Source: Desulfovibrio sp. G11 (GTDB taxonomy: Bacteria > Desulfobacterota > Desulfovibrionia > Desulfovibrionales > Desulfovibrionaceae). From it: DNA of 64,000 nt. The notes beneath the pieces were generated by a model, which was given only the letters and a program-made list of their open reading frames with translations, was not told where the DNA came from and ran no database searches. This document shows, piece after piece, positions 8,335-15,565 of this stretch. Numbering within the stretch: position 1 is the stretch's first letter; each line of letters begins with the position of its first letter. The DNA is taken from positions 1,916,501-1,980,500 of the forward strand of contig NZ_LT984798.1 of NCBI RefSeq assembly GCF_900243745.1, in the 5' to 3' direction. Made by a program: the position numbers and the translations under genes.

Positions 8335-8500
8335 AGAGCAGTCAACTTTGAAAAAGCTGGAACGCCCTGCGTGGATTTTTTAAAAATCCGCGCCGCGAAA
8401 TGCTGGCGGGGCGCACTTGCTTCACCGTTACGGCAAAGGAAGCTGCAGGCAGACAGCAGTGATGGTTCGCTGTCAGGCAAGCACGCAGGCGTTATGCTCT
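8335..8500 (+). repeat. Dispersed repeat, copy C (adjoining nhcD stop)
   Basis: A segment of about 165 bases starting AGAGCAGT and ending TTATGCTCT, whose right end overlaps the nhcD stop on the other strand. It aligns along its whole length, by eye at roughly 70%, with 42650-42816: shared blocks include TGCGTGGA, CCGCGAAATGC, GACAGCAG and TTCGC-GTCAGGCA. It holds a small hairpin GGATTTTTTAAAAATCC. Its first 30 bases also resemble copies A and B. Confidence 0.55.
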
Positions 8501-8651
8501 AATGGCCCTTGGAGCAGCCGTTGCGTCCCTTTTTTTTGGGGAACAGCACAAAGTTCCAGTACACCACATAGAGGGGCAGAACCACAAACATCATGGCGTA
8601 AGCCCAGCTCTTCGTATAGAGGAAGTAATCGTAAAAAGTATGGAATTCCAT
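8499..8651 (-). CDS. nhcD: Small membrane subunit of the nine-haem cytochrome complex (HmcD-like)
   Basis: A 50-residue protein with one transmembrane helix (AYAMMFVVLPLYVVYWNFVLF) followed by a basic tail KKKGRNGCSKGH. ATG 8651 is chosen because GGAGAGGAG lies upstream; a longer frame start at 8684 would overlap nhcC. It is the last gene of the four-gene nhc set. Its size, position and topology match HmcD, the small membrane protein of the Desulfovibrio hmc operon. It is probably a minor structural subunit of the transmembrane redox complex; the biochemical role is unknown. Confidence 0.75.
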   Translation of the reverse strand: MEFHTFYDYFLYTKSWAYAMMFVVLPLYVVYWNFVLFPKKKGRNGCSKGH

Positions 8652-8673
8652 AGTATTCTCCTCTCCCTGTTGG

Positions 8674-9888
8674 CTAGTGCTCATCCCTGAAGTCGGGGTG
8701 TTCGTACAGCACCGGCATGTGGTAGATGATAAAGCGGTACACGGTCACGATCATCGTTACCACAAAGATGGAAATGCATATTTCCCAAATGCTGGGGAAG
8801 TAGCGTTCCGCCGGGGGCAGGTTGTAGTTGAAGGCGATCATGGACACGTTGAAGCGGTTCAGAACGATGCCCAGCACGGTATTGGCCGACGCAATACGGC
8901 ACAGGGTCAGGTTGCGGTCGCGTGCGCCCTTGGCATAGAGCAGGGCGGGCAACAGCACGAAGCCCAGCATTTCAACCAGCCACCAGGCCCCGTAGCCCGA
9001 GAAAACGTAGGGCAGGTTGGCCTGCACAAGCATGTCGATAAGCTTGAGCATGAAGTAGGCGAACAAGATGAAAGAAGCAGCGCGGGAAAAGCTGAGGACC
9101 ACGCCGTCAGATTCACGCAGGTGGGTTTCGTCCATGTAATGGTGCAGACCCTTGTGGGCAAATATGCCTTCAAAGATGACCATGGAGGCTCCGGCAGCCA
9201 TCGAGCTGACGAAGAAGAACATGGGCATGAAGGGCGAATACCACAGGGGGTGCAGCTTTTCAGGCGCAATCAGGTAGAGCGCGCCCAGTGACGACTGATG
9301 CAGGGTGGACAGGGTAACGCCAAAAATGGTGAGCACAATGGTGCTGTGCACCACGAGCCTGCGCCATTTGATAAGGCTGGGGAACTTTTGTGCCAGCCAT
9401 TCCATAGGCGCCACGGAAAACTCGATGAAGAGCACCGTAACGTAGGTGGCCACGCACAGGCCCACTTCAAAGAGTACCGAGGTGGTTCCCGGGAAGAAGA
9501 ACATGAAGGGCAGCCGCAGTGGATGGCCCAGGTCATACAGAAGGGCCACGACCACAAAACCGTAGCCGAGAAAGGCCGTGGTAATGGCCGGGCGCACGGC
9601 GGAGTGAAACTGCTTCATGCCCATGACGTAGCAGGCCACGGTGGTAAAGTAGCCACCTGCCGCCAGCGCCACGCCGCAAAGCAGGTCAAAGCCGATCCAA
9701 AGGCCCCAGGGCTGGGTGTTGCTCAGGTTGGTGACCGAGCCGATGCCCATGGTAAAGCGGATAACGGTAATTATCAGGCCCACCGTCAGGATGATGGCGG
9801 TGATGATATTGCCCGGAGTAGGTTTGAGAAACTCGTCCAGGTTAAACAGCTTGCCCTTGCTGGGAATGACGATGCTGTGCTGTGACAT
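8674..9888 (-). CDS. nhcC: NrfD/HmcC-type polytopic membrane subunit of nine-haem complex
   Basis: A 404-residue protein of the NrfD/PsrC family with about 8-10 transmembrane helices (for example IITAIILTVGLIITVIRF and YGFVVVALLYDLGH). It anchors the periplasmic cytochrome and Fe-S protein and is thought to exchange electrons with the menaquinone pool or pass charge across the membrane. ATG overlaps the end of nhcB directly (TAAATG) with GGAGGAT upstream. Length and order (cytochrome, Fe-S, NrfD-like, small protein) match the Hmc/Nhc family. Confidence 0.85.
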   Translation of the reverse strand: MSQHSIVIPSKGKLFNLDEFLKPTPGNIITAIILTVGLIITVIRFTMGIGSVTNLSNTQPWGLWIGFDLLCGVALAAGGYFTTVACYVMGMKQFHSAVRPAITTAFLGYGFVVVALLYDLGHPLRLPFMFFFPGTTSVLFEVGLCVATYVTVLFIEFSVAPMEWLAQKFPSLIKWRRLVVHSTIVLTIFGVTLSTLHQSSLGALYLIAPEKLHPLWYSPFMPMFFFVSSMAAGASMVIFEGIFAHKGLHHYMDETHLRESDGVVLSFSRAASFILFAYFMLKLIDMLVQANLPYVFSGYGAWWLVEMLGFVLLPALLYAKGARDRNLTLCRIASANTVLGIVLNRFNVSMIAFNYNLPPAERYFPSIWEICISIFVVTMIVTVYRFIIYHMPVLYEHPDFRDEH

Positions 9889-10992
9889 TTACTTATCCTC
9901 CCCGTGCCCCGTGCACGCCGTTTCGCGGGCCTTGAGGGCCTCTGTCATGGCGCGGCGGGCCGTATCGGCAGCGCCCGGCCCCTGGGTTTCCTCAATTTTG
10001 CGTACGGCGGCGTCAACGGCGGCGGCCACGTCTTCACGGGCCTCCTTGACCTTGCCATCCGTTTCAGCCTTGTACATGGCTTCGCGACGTTTGCTGATGG
10101 CGTAAGCACCGCCGAAGAGCACGGGCCAGAAGGCCACGATCATAGGCACTGCGCCCAGAGCGCCGTAGGTCAGCTCGCCCATGGGGCGGTTGCCGAGATG
10201 GGTATCAAGGCCGAGCTGCTTCAGTTCATCGCCAGCCAGCGGAGCATCATCCGCCGGAACAGCCGCGGCTGCCTGTCCCACTGCGGGGCTGAGCACCATC
10301 CAGGCAGTGCCGCCTGCGTCAAACTCGCCATAGAGGTAGTTGACGTACTTGCCGGGATTATCGGCAATGCGGGCGCGGGCCACTCGGATCAGGTCGCTGC
10401 GGCGGCCGAAGGTGAGGGCGTCCTTGGGGCAGGCCTGCACACAGCCGGGCAGCTTGCCTTCCTTGAGCAGCGGCTCGCAGAAGGTGCACTTTTGCACGAG
10501 GGGGTCAAAGGCCTCATCGTACTGGAAGCCGGGAACATAGAAGGGGCAGGCGACCATGCAGTAACGGCAGCCCACGCACTGTGAGCCTTCGTAGTGAACA
10601 GCGCCGTTGGGCTGCTTGGTAAAGCACTTGGCAAAGCAGGCGGAAGCGCAGGCCGGGTCGTTGCAGTGAAAGCACTGCAGCTTGCGGAATACGTCCTTGC
10701 CGTTGACCTTGTACTTGTTCACCACGGTCCATTCATATTCGCCCGTGCGGCGGTGCGTGTCGCACACCGTAAGGTCGCTGAAGGGTTTTTTGGGTTTGGG
10801 CAGGTGGTTGACCTTGTTGCAGGCCTCTTCACACTTGCGGCAACCGATGCAACGGGTGGTGTCGTGCAGCACCCCGTAACTGTCTGCGTAATATGGGAAG
10901 GTATGGGGGCCGGCCTGGGCCACCTTGGCTGAGCCAAGGGCCGAGACCACGCCCGCGCTTCCCAGAATGGTCAGAAATGTTCTGCGTTTCAT
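9889..10992 (-). CDS. nhcB: Tat-exported 4Fe-4S ferredoxin-like subunit of nine-haem complex
   Basis: A 367-residue protein. The N-terminus is a twin-arginine signal (KRRTFLTILGSAGVV). Iron-sulfur motifs follow in order: CIGCRKCEEACN, CFHCNDPACASAC, CVGCRYCMVACP and CTFCEPLL with a later CVQACP, the pattern of four-cluster HmcB/DmsB-like electron carriers. Near residue 270 a hydrophobic segment (YGALGAVPMIVAFWPVLFGG) suggests a C-terminal membrane anchor, then a charged Glu/Ala-rich tail. It lies 13 bases after nhcA. It would carry electrons between the nine-haem cytochrome and the NrfD-like subunit. Confidence 0.88.
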   Translation of the reverse strand: MKRRTFLTILGSAGVVSALGSAKVAQAGPHTFPYYADSYGVLHDTTRCIGCRKCEEACNKVNHLPKPKKPFSDLTVCDTHRRTGEYEWTVVNKYKVNGKDVFRKLQCFHCNDPACASACFAKCFTKQPNGAVHYEGSQCVGCRYCMVACPFYVPGFQYDEAFDPLVQKCTFCEPLLKEGKLPGCVQACPKDALTFGRRSDLIRVARARIADNPGKYVNYLYGEFDAGGTAWMVLSPAVGQAAAAVPADDAPLAGDELKQLGLDTHLGNRPMGELTYGALGAVPMIVAFWPVLFGGAYAISKRREAMYKAETDGKVKEAREDVAAAVDAAVRKIEETQGPGAADTARRAMTEALKARETACTGHGEDK

Positions 10993-11005
10993 ATCTTACT
11001 CCATG

Positions 11006-11986
11006 CTAGTCGGCGCTCTTGGGCGCAGCCTTATGGCAAGTGGTGCAGTCGGTGTCACGAGGACGCGCGACATCCATGCCCTTGTGGCAACCCATGCACT
11101 GCAGATGGTAGGCGGCCATAAGGTTGGGACGACCGGGATTGGCCTTGTCGATCTCCTTGGTGTGGCAGCTGCCGCACTTGGGAGGCGTAAGGGAAAGCGG
11201 GCTTCTGTGGTGGCAGGTAGCGCACAGGATTTCAGGCTTGTTGTGGAAAGCCTGGGCCAGCTTGTCGTCCTTGATTCTTTCCATAAGGGACGTGAGGTGG
11301 CGGCGGTGGGTAAAGTTGCTCGGCTCGTACTTGTCAGCCAGAGCATCAATGACCACCTTGTAGGGGGCCAGCATGGGGGAAACAGGCTCAACGGTCTTCT
11401 GGGCCAGCACGGTTTCTGCCGCCAGAGCTTCGTTATCGCCGGGCAGCAGGGTGCCGTTAATGCCCTTCTGCATCTGTTCGGGCGTCATTGAAGGCGTGAT
11501 GTTGTGGCAGGTGGCGCACCATGCCTCGTCACGCTTGGGCGTGACAATGGCGTGACAACCCGCGCATTCGCGCCGCTCTTTGGTTTGCTGTTCGTGACAG
11601 CTCACGCAGCTGACGGGCGTGTTGCCCTTGGCGCGTTTGGCGATATTGGTGGCATGCATGGCGCGGTCAAGGGTGATGTAATTGCCCTCGGCCTTGCCTT
11701 CTACCGTGTGACAGGTGCTACAGGACACCGGATCGCCCGTGTGGTGACAGGTCTCGCAGTTGTCAATCTTCTTTTCGTGGATAAGATGGTTGAAAACCAC
11801 GGGTTTCATGGCCGCGCCCTTGGGATTGGGCTTTTCGCCGACCGGAAACATGACTATAGCCGATGGCGCGCCGCTGTCTGTTGGCTCCAGGGCTGCGGCC
11901 TTGGCCGTGCCTCCCATCGCCGTGAGACACGCCGCGCCAGCCAGGGCTATAGCCGCCAGCAGAAGCAGTGATGTGCCGTTCCTCAT
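11006..11986 (-). CDS. nhcA: Nine-haem cytochrome c
   Basis: Nine CX2CH haem-binding motifs can be counted: CETCH, CSTCH, CVSCH, CAGCH, CATCH, CATCH, CGSCH, CMGCH and CTTCH. They fall in two cytochrome-c3-like clusters separated by a linker of about 80 residues, which is the arrangement of the nine-haem cytochrome of D. desulfuricans. ATG 11986 has AAAGGA upstream and gives a Sec signal peptide (SLLLLAAIALAGAACL) cut near AKA-ALEP; the earlier in-frame ATG at 12004 lacks this. The mature protein of about 295 residues is periplasmic and takes electrons from hydrogenase and cytochrome c3. It heads the nhcABCD operon. Confidence 0.95.
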   Translation of the reverse strand: MRNGTSLLLLAAIALAGAACLTAMGGTAKAAALEPTDSGAPSAIVMFPVGEKPNPKGAAMKPVVFNHLIHEKKIDNCETCHHTGDPVSCSTCHTVEGKAEGNYITLDRAMHATNIAKRAKGNTPVSCVSCHEQQTKERRECAGCHAIVTPKRDEAWCATCHNITPSMTPEQMQKGINGTLLPGDNEALAAETVLAQKTVEPVSPMLAPYKVVIDALADKYEPSNFTHRRHLTSLMERIKDDKLAQAFHNKPEILCATCHHRSPLSLTPPKCGSCHTKEIDKANPGRPNLMAAYHLQCMGCHKGMDVARPRDTDCTTCHKAAPKSAD

Positions 11987-12021
11987 GTGCTTGTCCTTTT
12001 GCATTCAGACATTACCCCAAG

Positions 12022-12043
12022 CCCGCCACTCAAGGGTGGCGGG
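12022..12043 (-). other. Hairpin in the leader of nhcA
   Basis: CCCGCCAC (12022-12029) and GTGGCGGG (12036-12043) form an 8-bp stem with a six-base loop, about 36 bases upstream of the nhcA start. No T run follows on either side, so it is more likely a leader hairpin or binding site than a terminator. Confidence 0.4.
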
Positions 12044-12206
12044 ATCCTCCGGCCCCGCCGATCCCTGCGGGGGGCAAACACGCAGATATTGCAACGGTAT
12101 CGCAGGCTGCAAGACTCGTCAAGGAGGTCAGAGACTTGGAACGGCTTCTCATGCTTGGAAAAACAAGGAGATTGAGAAATATTTCATTAAAAAATAGGTT
12201 TTTATT

Positions 12207-12263
12207 TTGGCGGTTCGCGCCAATGCTTTTATTTGTTTCTCCACGTTGTGCATAACTGGCACA
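12207..12263. promoter_or_regulatory. Two operator-like palindromes between nhcA and carbonic anhydrase
   Basis: TTGGCG (12207-12212) and CGCCAA (12218-12223) are separated by 5 bases; TGTGC (12247-12251) and GCACA (12259-12263) by 7 bases. The second resembles CRP/FNR/HcpR-type half-sites. They lie in an AT-rich part of the 549-base divergent region between nhcA and the carbonic anhydrase gene, where regulators of either gene would bind. No regulator can be assigned from the sequence. Confidence 0.3.
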
Positions 12264-12535
12264 TGCTCCGGCGCGGGCAGATAAAAGTAAAAATTTTATG
12301 GAATGTGGCCTGAAAAGGACGATGTGTGCGCTTTGCGCTTGACCTACAGATAAAGATGCTCTACGTGCCAAGATGATTTGGAAGCAGCGTGATGATACCC
12401 CGGCCCTGCCGGGGAATGCGCCCCCCCCTTTACGGGCCGTGCCGTCTTTCCGCAGAGGACGGCATCCACGGGGTGCGCCTGCCGCCTGAATGGCTGTGGA
12501 ATGAAGGGCTGCGTAACCCCAACGGAGGATCGTTG

Positions 12536-13174
12536 ATGAAGAATGTTGAAAGCCTGTTACAGGGCAACGAGCTGTTTCAGAAAAATTATTTCAGAAAAAA
12601 TGAATCCCAGCTTCTGGATCTGGTCAGCAGCGGGCAGCACCCCAAGGCGCTTTTTATCGGTTGCGCCGACTCCCGGGTTATTCCCTCCCTCATAACCAAC
12701 GCGCCTCCGGGGCAGCTTTTTGTCTTGCGCAATGTGGGCAACTTTGTAGCTCCCTATAAGCCGGACGAAGATTATCACGCGACGGCTTCCGGCATTGAAT
12801 ACGCGGTCACCACGCTGAACATCTCGGAAATAATCATCTGCGGGCATACCCACTGTGGCGCCATTGAGGCGCTGTACAAAGACATCAACGGCAAGCAGCT
12901 TATCCATACGAAAAAATGGCTGTCCCTCGGCAAGAAAGCCAAGGACCTTGCCCTGCTGGCCCTGGGCAAAAATGCCGACAGGGAAAAACTGCTGCGCCTG
13001 ACCGAAAAACTTTCCATCATATTCCAGATCGAAAACCTGCTCACCTATCCCTATGTCAGACGCAAGGTAAACAAGGGTACGCTGCATATCCACGGCTGGC
13101 TCTATCACATCGAGTCCGGCGAAATGGAATATTACGATCCTGATGAACACGAGTTTCTTACACTGAACAAGTGA
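12536..13174 (+). CDS. Beta-class carbonic anhydrase
   Basis: A 212-residue enzyme interconverting CO2 and bicarbonate. Zinc ligands are Cys43 and the pair His104/Cys107 in the motif CGHTHCGA; the catalytic Asp-Arg dyad is in GCADSR (Asp45, Arg47), and the VLRNVGNF strand is conserved. ATG 12536 follows GGAGG at proper distance; an upstream in-frame ATG at 12389 would add 49 residues unlike the family and run through a GC hairpin (12398-12414). It stands alone, divergent from nhc and convergent with miaA. A role in supplying bicarbonate or handling CO2 from lactate oxidation is inferred. Confidence 0.9.
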   Translation: MKNVESLLQGNELFQKNYFRKNESQLLDLVSSGQHPKALFIGCADSRVIPSLITNAPPGQLFVLRNVGNFVAPYKPDEDYHATASGIEYAVTTLNISEIIICGHTHCGAIEALYKDINGKQLIHTKKWLSLGKKAKDLALLALGKNADREKLLRLTEKLSIIFQIENLLTYPYVRRKVNKGTLHIHGWLYHIESGEMEYYDPDEHEFLTLNK

Positions 13175-13478
13175 GTTCGGGCGCTCGTCGCGCAGGGGAT
13201 GCGCCTGCGGCAACTGCTTGTCTTTGATCGGGGATAGCTCAAACGTAAGCTGCCCTGTCCGCCGGTCTCTATGCCGCTTTTTATGTTTGAGGGATGCGCG
13301 GTGTGTAGTGGATGCATTTGCGGTGAGAGAAAAGGCTGCTCTTCGGGATGGGGTTTTGTCGCCCTGCGGGGTTGCTGGGGCAGGGGAATGGCTTGTCCTT
13401 TGAGAGGGGATTTTTATCGCCCTGCGGGCGCGGGGGCTTTTTCTTTATTTCTTATTTGGGCCGCCTGCGCGGCGGGCG
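13175..13478. other. Intergenic region with duplicated CGCCCTGCGGG motif
   Basis: 304 bases between the convergent carbonic anhydrase and miaA genes. The motif TCGCCCTGCGGG occurs twice (13359-13370 and 13419-13430), each preceded by a T-rich run, and can form a short stem. No gene or standard terminator is seen, although one of the two may serve as terminator. Confidence 0.35.
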
Positions 13479-14450
13479 TCACACCCCCGCTGGCAGGCGC
13501 ACCCCCGCGGCCTTGACTACGGCATCCACATTGTCGGGGGGCAGCCACACGGCCTCGGGCCGCGCGCGAAACCAGGTGAGCTGGCGCTTGGCGTACGCCC
13601 GCGTGTTGCGCAGCCAGAGATCGCGGCATGCGTCAAAACCCAGGCGGCCCCGCAGAAAGGCGAGGGCCTCTGCGCAGCCGATGCCCGTCCAGCCGGGGGC
13701 ATCGTCATCATCACAATTCCTGAGTGCTGCTGCAGCTTCATCCATAGCGCCGGATTCAAGCATCATGTCCAGACGGCGGGCAAGGCGCGGCTCCAGCCAG
13801 GGCAGGGGGGCATCCAGCACAAGCAGCGGTCCGTTGCAGGGCGGGCGGCTCATGGCGTGCTTGTGCCACCAGGTGAAGGGCTTGCCTGTGGCCGCATGCA
13901 CCTCAAGGGCGCGCACGATGCGCTGCCTGTCGTTAGGATGTATGCGGGTTGCGTAGTCCGGGTCCACGCGGGCCAGTTCGGCGTGCATGGCCTGCGAACC
14001 GACGTCTTCCAGGCGGGCGGTGAGGGCCGCGGTGAGGGCCGGATCCACCGGGGGGATTTCGGCCGTGCCGTGCAGCAGGGTCTGGAAGTAAAGCCCCGTG
14101 CCGCCCACCAGCAGGGGGATTTTGCCTCTTGAAAGAATCTGCCGCGCTGTGGCCTGGGCCTGCGCAGCCCATCGCCCGGCACTGATTTTTTGCGCTGTGG
14201 GCAGAAAGCCATACAGATGGTGCGGGCAGCAGGCCAGTTCCTCGGCAGAGGGTTGAGCCGTGATGCGGGGAAAATCGGCATATACCTGGCGCGAGTCCGC
14301 ATTGATGACTTCACCGCCAAGAGCCTCGGCCACGGCAAGGGCTGCGGCTGTTTTACCTGAGCCTGTAGGGCCGGCAAGACAGATGACGGGCAGTGCTTCG
14401 GATGGCGGAGCGGCCTGTGCCGCCCCGCCGAAGATGCTGTTGCTTGGCAT
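13479..14450 (-). CDS. miaA: tRNA dimethylallyltransferase
   Basis: A 323-residue enzyme that isopentenylates A37 of tRNAs reading UNN codons. The P-loop GPTGSGKT is at about residues 27-34, the catalytic Asp in NADSRQVYADF, and the tRNA/DMAPP-binding elements LVGGTGLYFQTLL, HPNDRQRIVRALEV and RNTRAYAKRQLTWFR are all present. It lies 12 bases after coaD and closes the minus-strand group MBL-rsmD-coaD-miaA. The last 20 residues beyond the usual TWFR region are slightly divergent. The assignment is secure. Confidence 0.95.
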   Translation of the reverse strand: MPSNSIFGGAAQAAPPSEALPVICLAGPTGSGKTAAALAVAEALGGEVINADSRQVYADFPRITAQPSAEELACCPHHLYGFLPTAQKISAGRWAAQAQATARQILSRGKIPLLVGGTGLYFQTLLHGTAEIPPVDPALTAALTARLEDVGSQAMHAELARVDPDYATRIHPNDRQRIVRALEVHAATGKPFTWWHKHAMSRPPCNGPLLVLDAPLPWLEPRLARRLDMMLESGAMDEAAAALRNCDDDDAPGWTGIGCAEALAFLRGRLGFDACRDLWLRNTRAYAKRQLTWFRARPEAVWLPPDNVDAVVKAAGVRLPAGV

Positions 14451-14462
14451 GGGGGTATCGCT

Positions 14463-15002
14463 TCAGGAGGTGCGGAATCCGCCGTGTGGCGGAGCAAGGC
14501 ATGGGGTGCCCTTGGCGACCTCGCCTTTTTCGTATTTTTCCAGAAGGGCCAGGCGCACGTTTTCGGGTACAAGGCCCTTGATGTCTGCACCGTGGCTGGC
14601 AGCGGCCTTGACGATGGTGGAGCTTATGAACAGCCACTGATAGTCGGTCATGAGAAAAACCGTCTGGATGTGGCGTTGCAAGCGGCGGTTCATGAGGGCC
14701 AGCTGGAATTCATATTCAAAATCAGAGGCGGCGCGCAGCCCGCGCAGCAGGGCGCAGGCCCCGCGCTGAGCGGCGTATTCCACCGTCAGACCAGAAAACG
14801 GTTCCACCCGGGCGCGCGGCTCGTCTTTGAGGGCCTCGCGGGCCATGTTCACACGTTCTTCGTGGCTGAACAGGGGGCGCTTGGGCGTATTGTCGGCCAC
14901 GGCCACGATAATCTGGTCAAAAACTTCGCACCCGCGCCGGATAAGGCTGAGATGACCATTGGTCAGCGGGTCGAAGGTGCCGGGGTACATGGCTACTCTC
15001 AT
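14463..15002 (-). CDS. coaD: Phosphopantetheine adenylyltransferase
   Basis: A 179-residue nucleotidyltransferase making dephospho-CoA from 4'-phosphopantetheine and ATP, the penultimate step of CoA synthesis. It has PGTFDPLTNGH (the TxGH nucleotide-binding site at residues 14-17), LLRGLRAASDFEYEFQLALMN and the ISSTIVK block. Its ATG overlaps the rsmD stop by four bases (ATGA), the classic rsmD-coaD pairing. About 15 residues extend beyond the usual C-terminus. The assignment is secure. Confidence 0.95.
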   Translation of the reverse strand: MRVAMYPGTFDPLTNGHLSLIRRGCEVFDQIIVAVADNTPKRPLFSHEERVNMAREALKDEPRARVEPFSGLTVEYAAQRGACALLRGLRAASDFEYEFQLALMNRRLQRHIQTVFLMTDYQWLFISSTIVKAAASHGADIKGLVPENVRLALLEKYEKGEVAKGTPCLAPPHGGFRTS

Positions 15003-15550
15003 GATGCTATCCAGATACAGATGCGGGTCTGGCCCAGCAGCCTGTCGGTTTCCAGGGTGAAGCCCTGCGGCACGGCAAAGCGCGCCTCCTTTTCAATTTC
15101 CGCCGTCACAAAGGCTCCGGGCGCAAGCCAGCCATGGGCTGCCAGAAGGCGCAAGGCTGGTTCCGCCAGTTTTTTGCGATAGGGCGGGTCCATAAAAACA
15201 AGGTTGTATGGCTCCTGCGGCGGCCGCTTGAGCACTTTGAGCACATCGTCTTTCACAAGTCCGGCCTCGACCTGTACGCCGAGGTTTTCCACATTGGCCT
15301 GAAGGCAGCGCATGGCTGCGGTTGAGCTTTCCACCAGCAGGGCATGCGGGGCGCCCCGGCTGATGGACTCAAAGGCAAGGCTGCCGCTGCCCGCAAAAAG
15401 GTCCAGCACCCGCGCCGTGGACCATATCAGTCCACGGGCGGCAAGCATTGAAAAGAGGGCCTCGCGGGTTCTGCCCATGGCGGGGCGATAGCCTTCACCC
15501 TCTACAGTCTTCAGAATACGGCCGCCAAGGCGGCCCGCTATGATGCGCAT
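14999..15550 (-). CDS. rsmD: 16S rRNA (guanine-966 N2)-methyltransferase
   Basis: A 183-residue rRNA methyltransferase. It has IIAGRLGGR at the N-terminus, SAM motif I VLDLFAGSGSLAFE (residues 48-61), and the catalytic DPPY motif (121-124) with YRKK. It modifies G966 in the P-site region of the small subunit. It overlaps coaD by four bases and follows the MBL protein by 15 bases. GGAGAA precedes ATG 15550. Confidence 0.93.
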   Translation of the reverse strand: MRIIAGRLGGRILKTVEGEGYRPAMGRTREALFSMLAARGLIWSTARVLDLFAGSGSLAFESISRGAPHALLVESSTAAMRCLQANVENLGVQVEAGLVKDDVLKVLKRPPQEPYNLVFMDPPYRKKLAEPALRLLAAHGWLAPGAFVTAEIEKEARFAVPQGFTLETDRLLGQTRICIWIAS

Positions 15551-15565
15551 GGTGTTTTCATTCTC

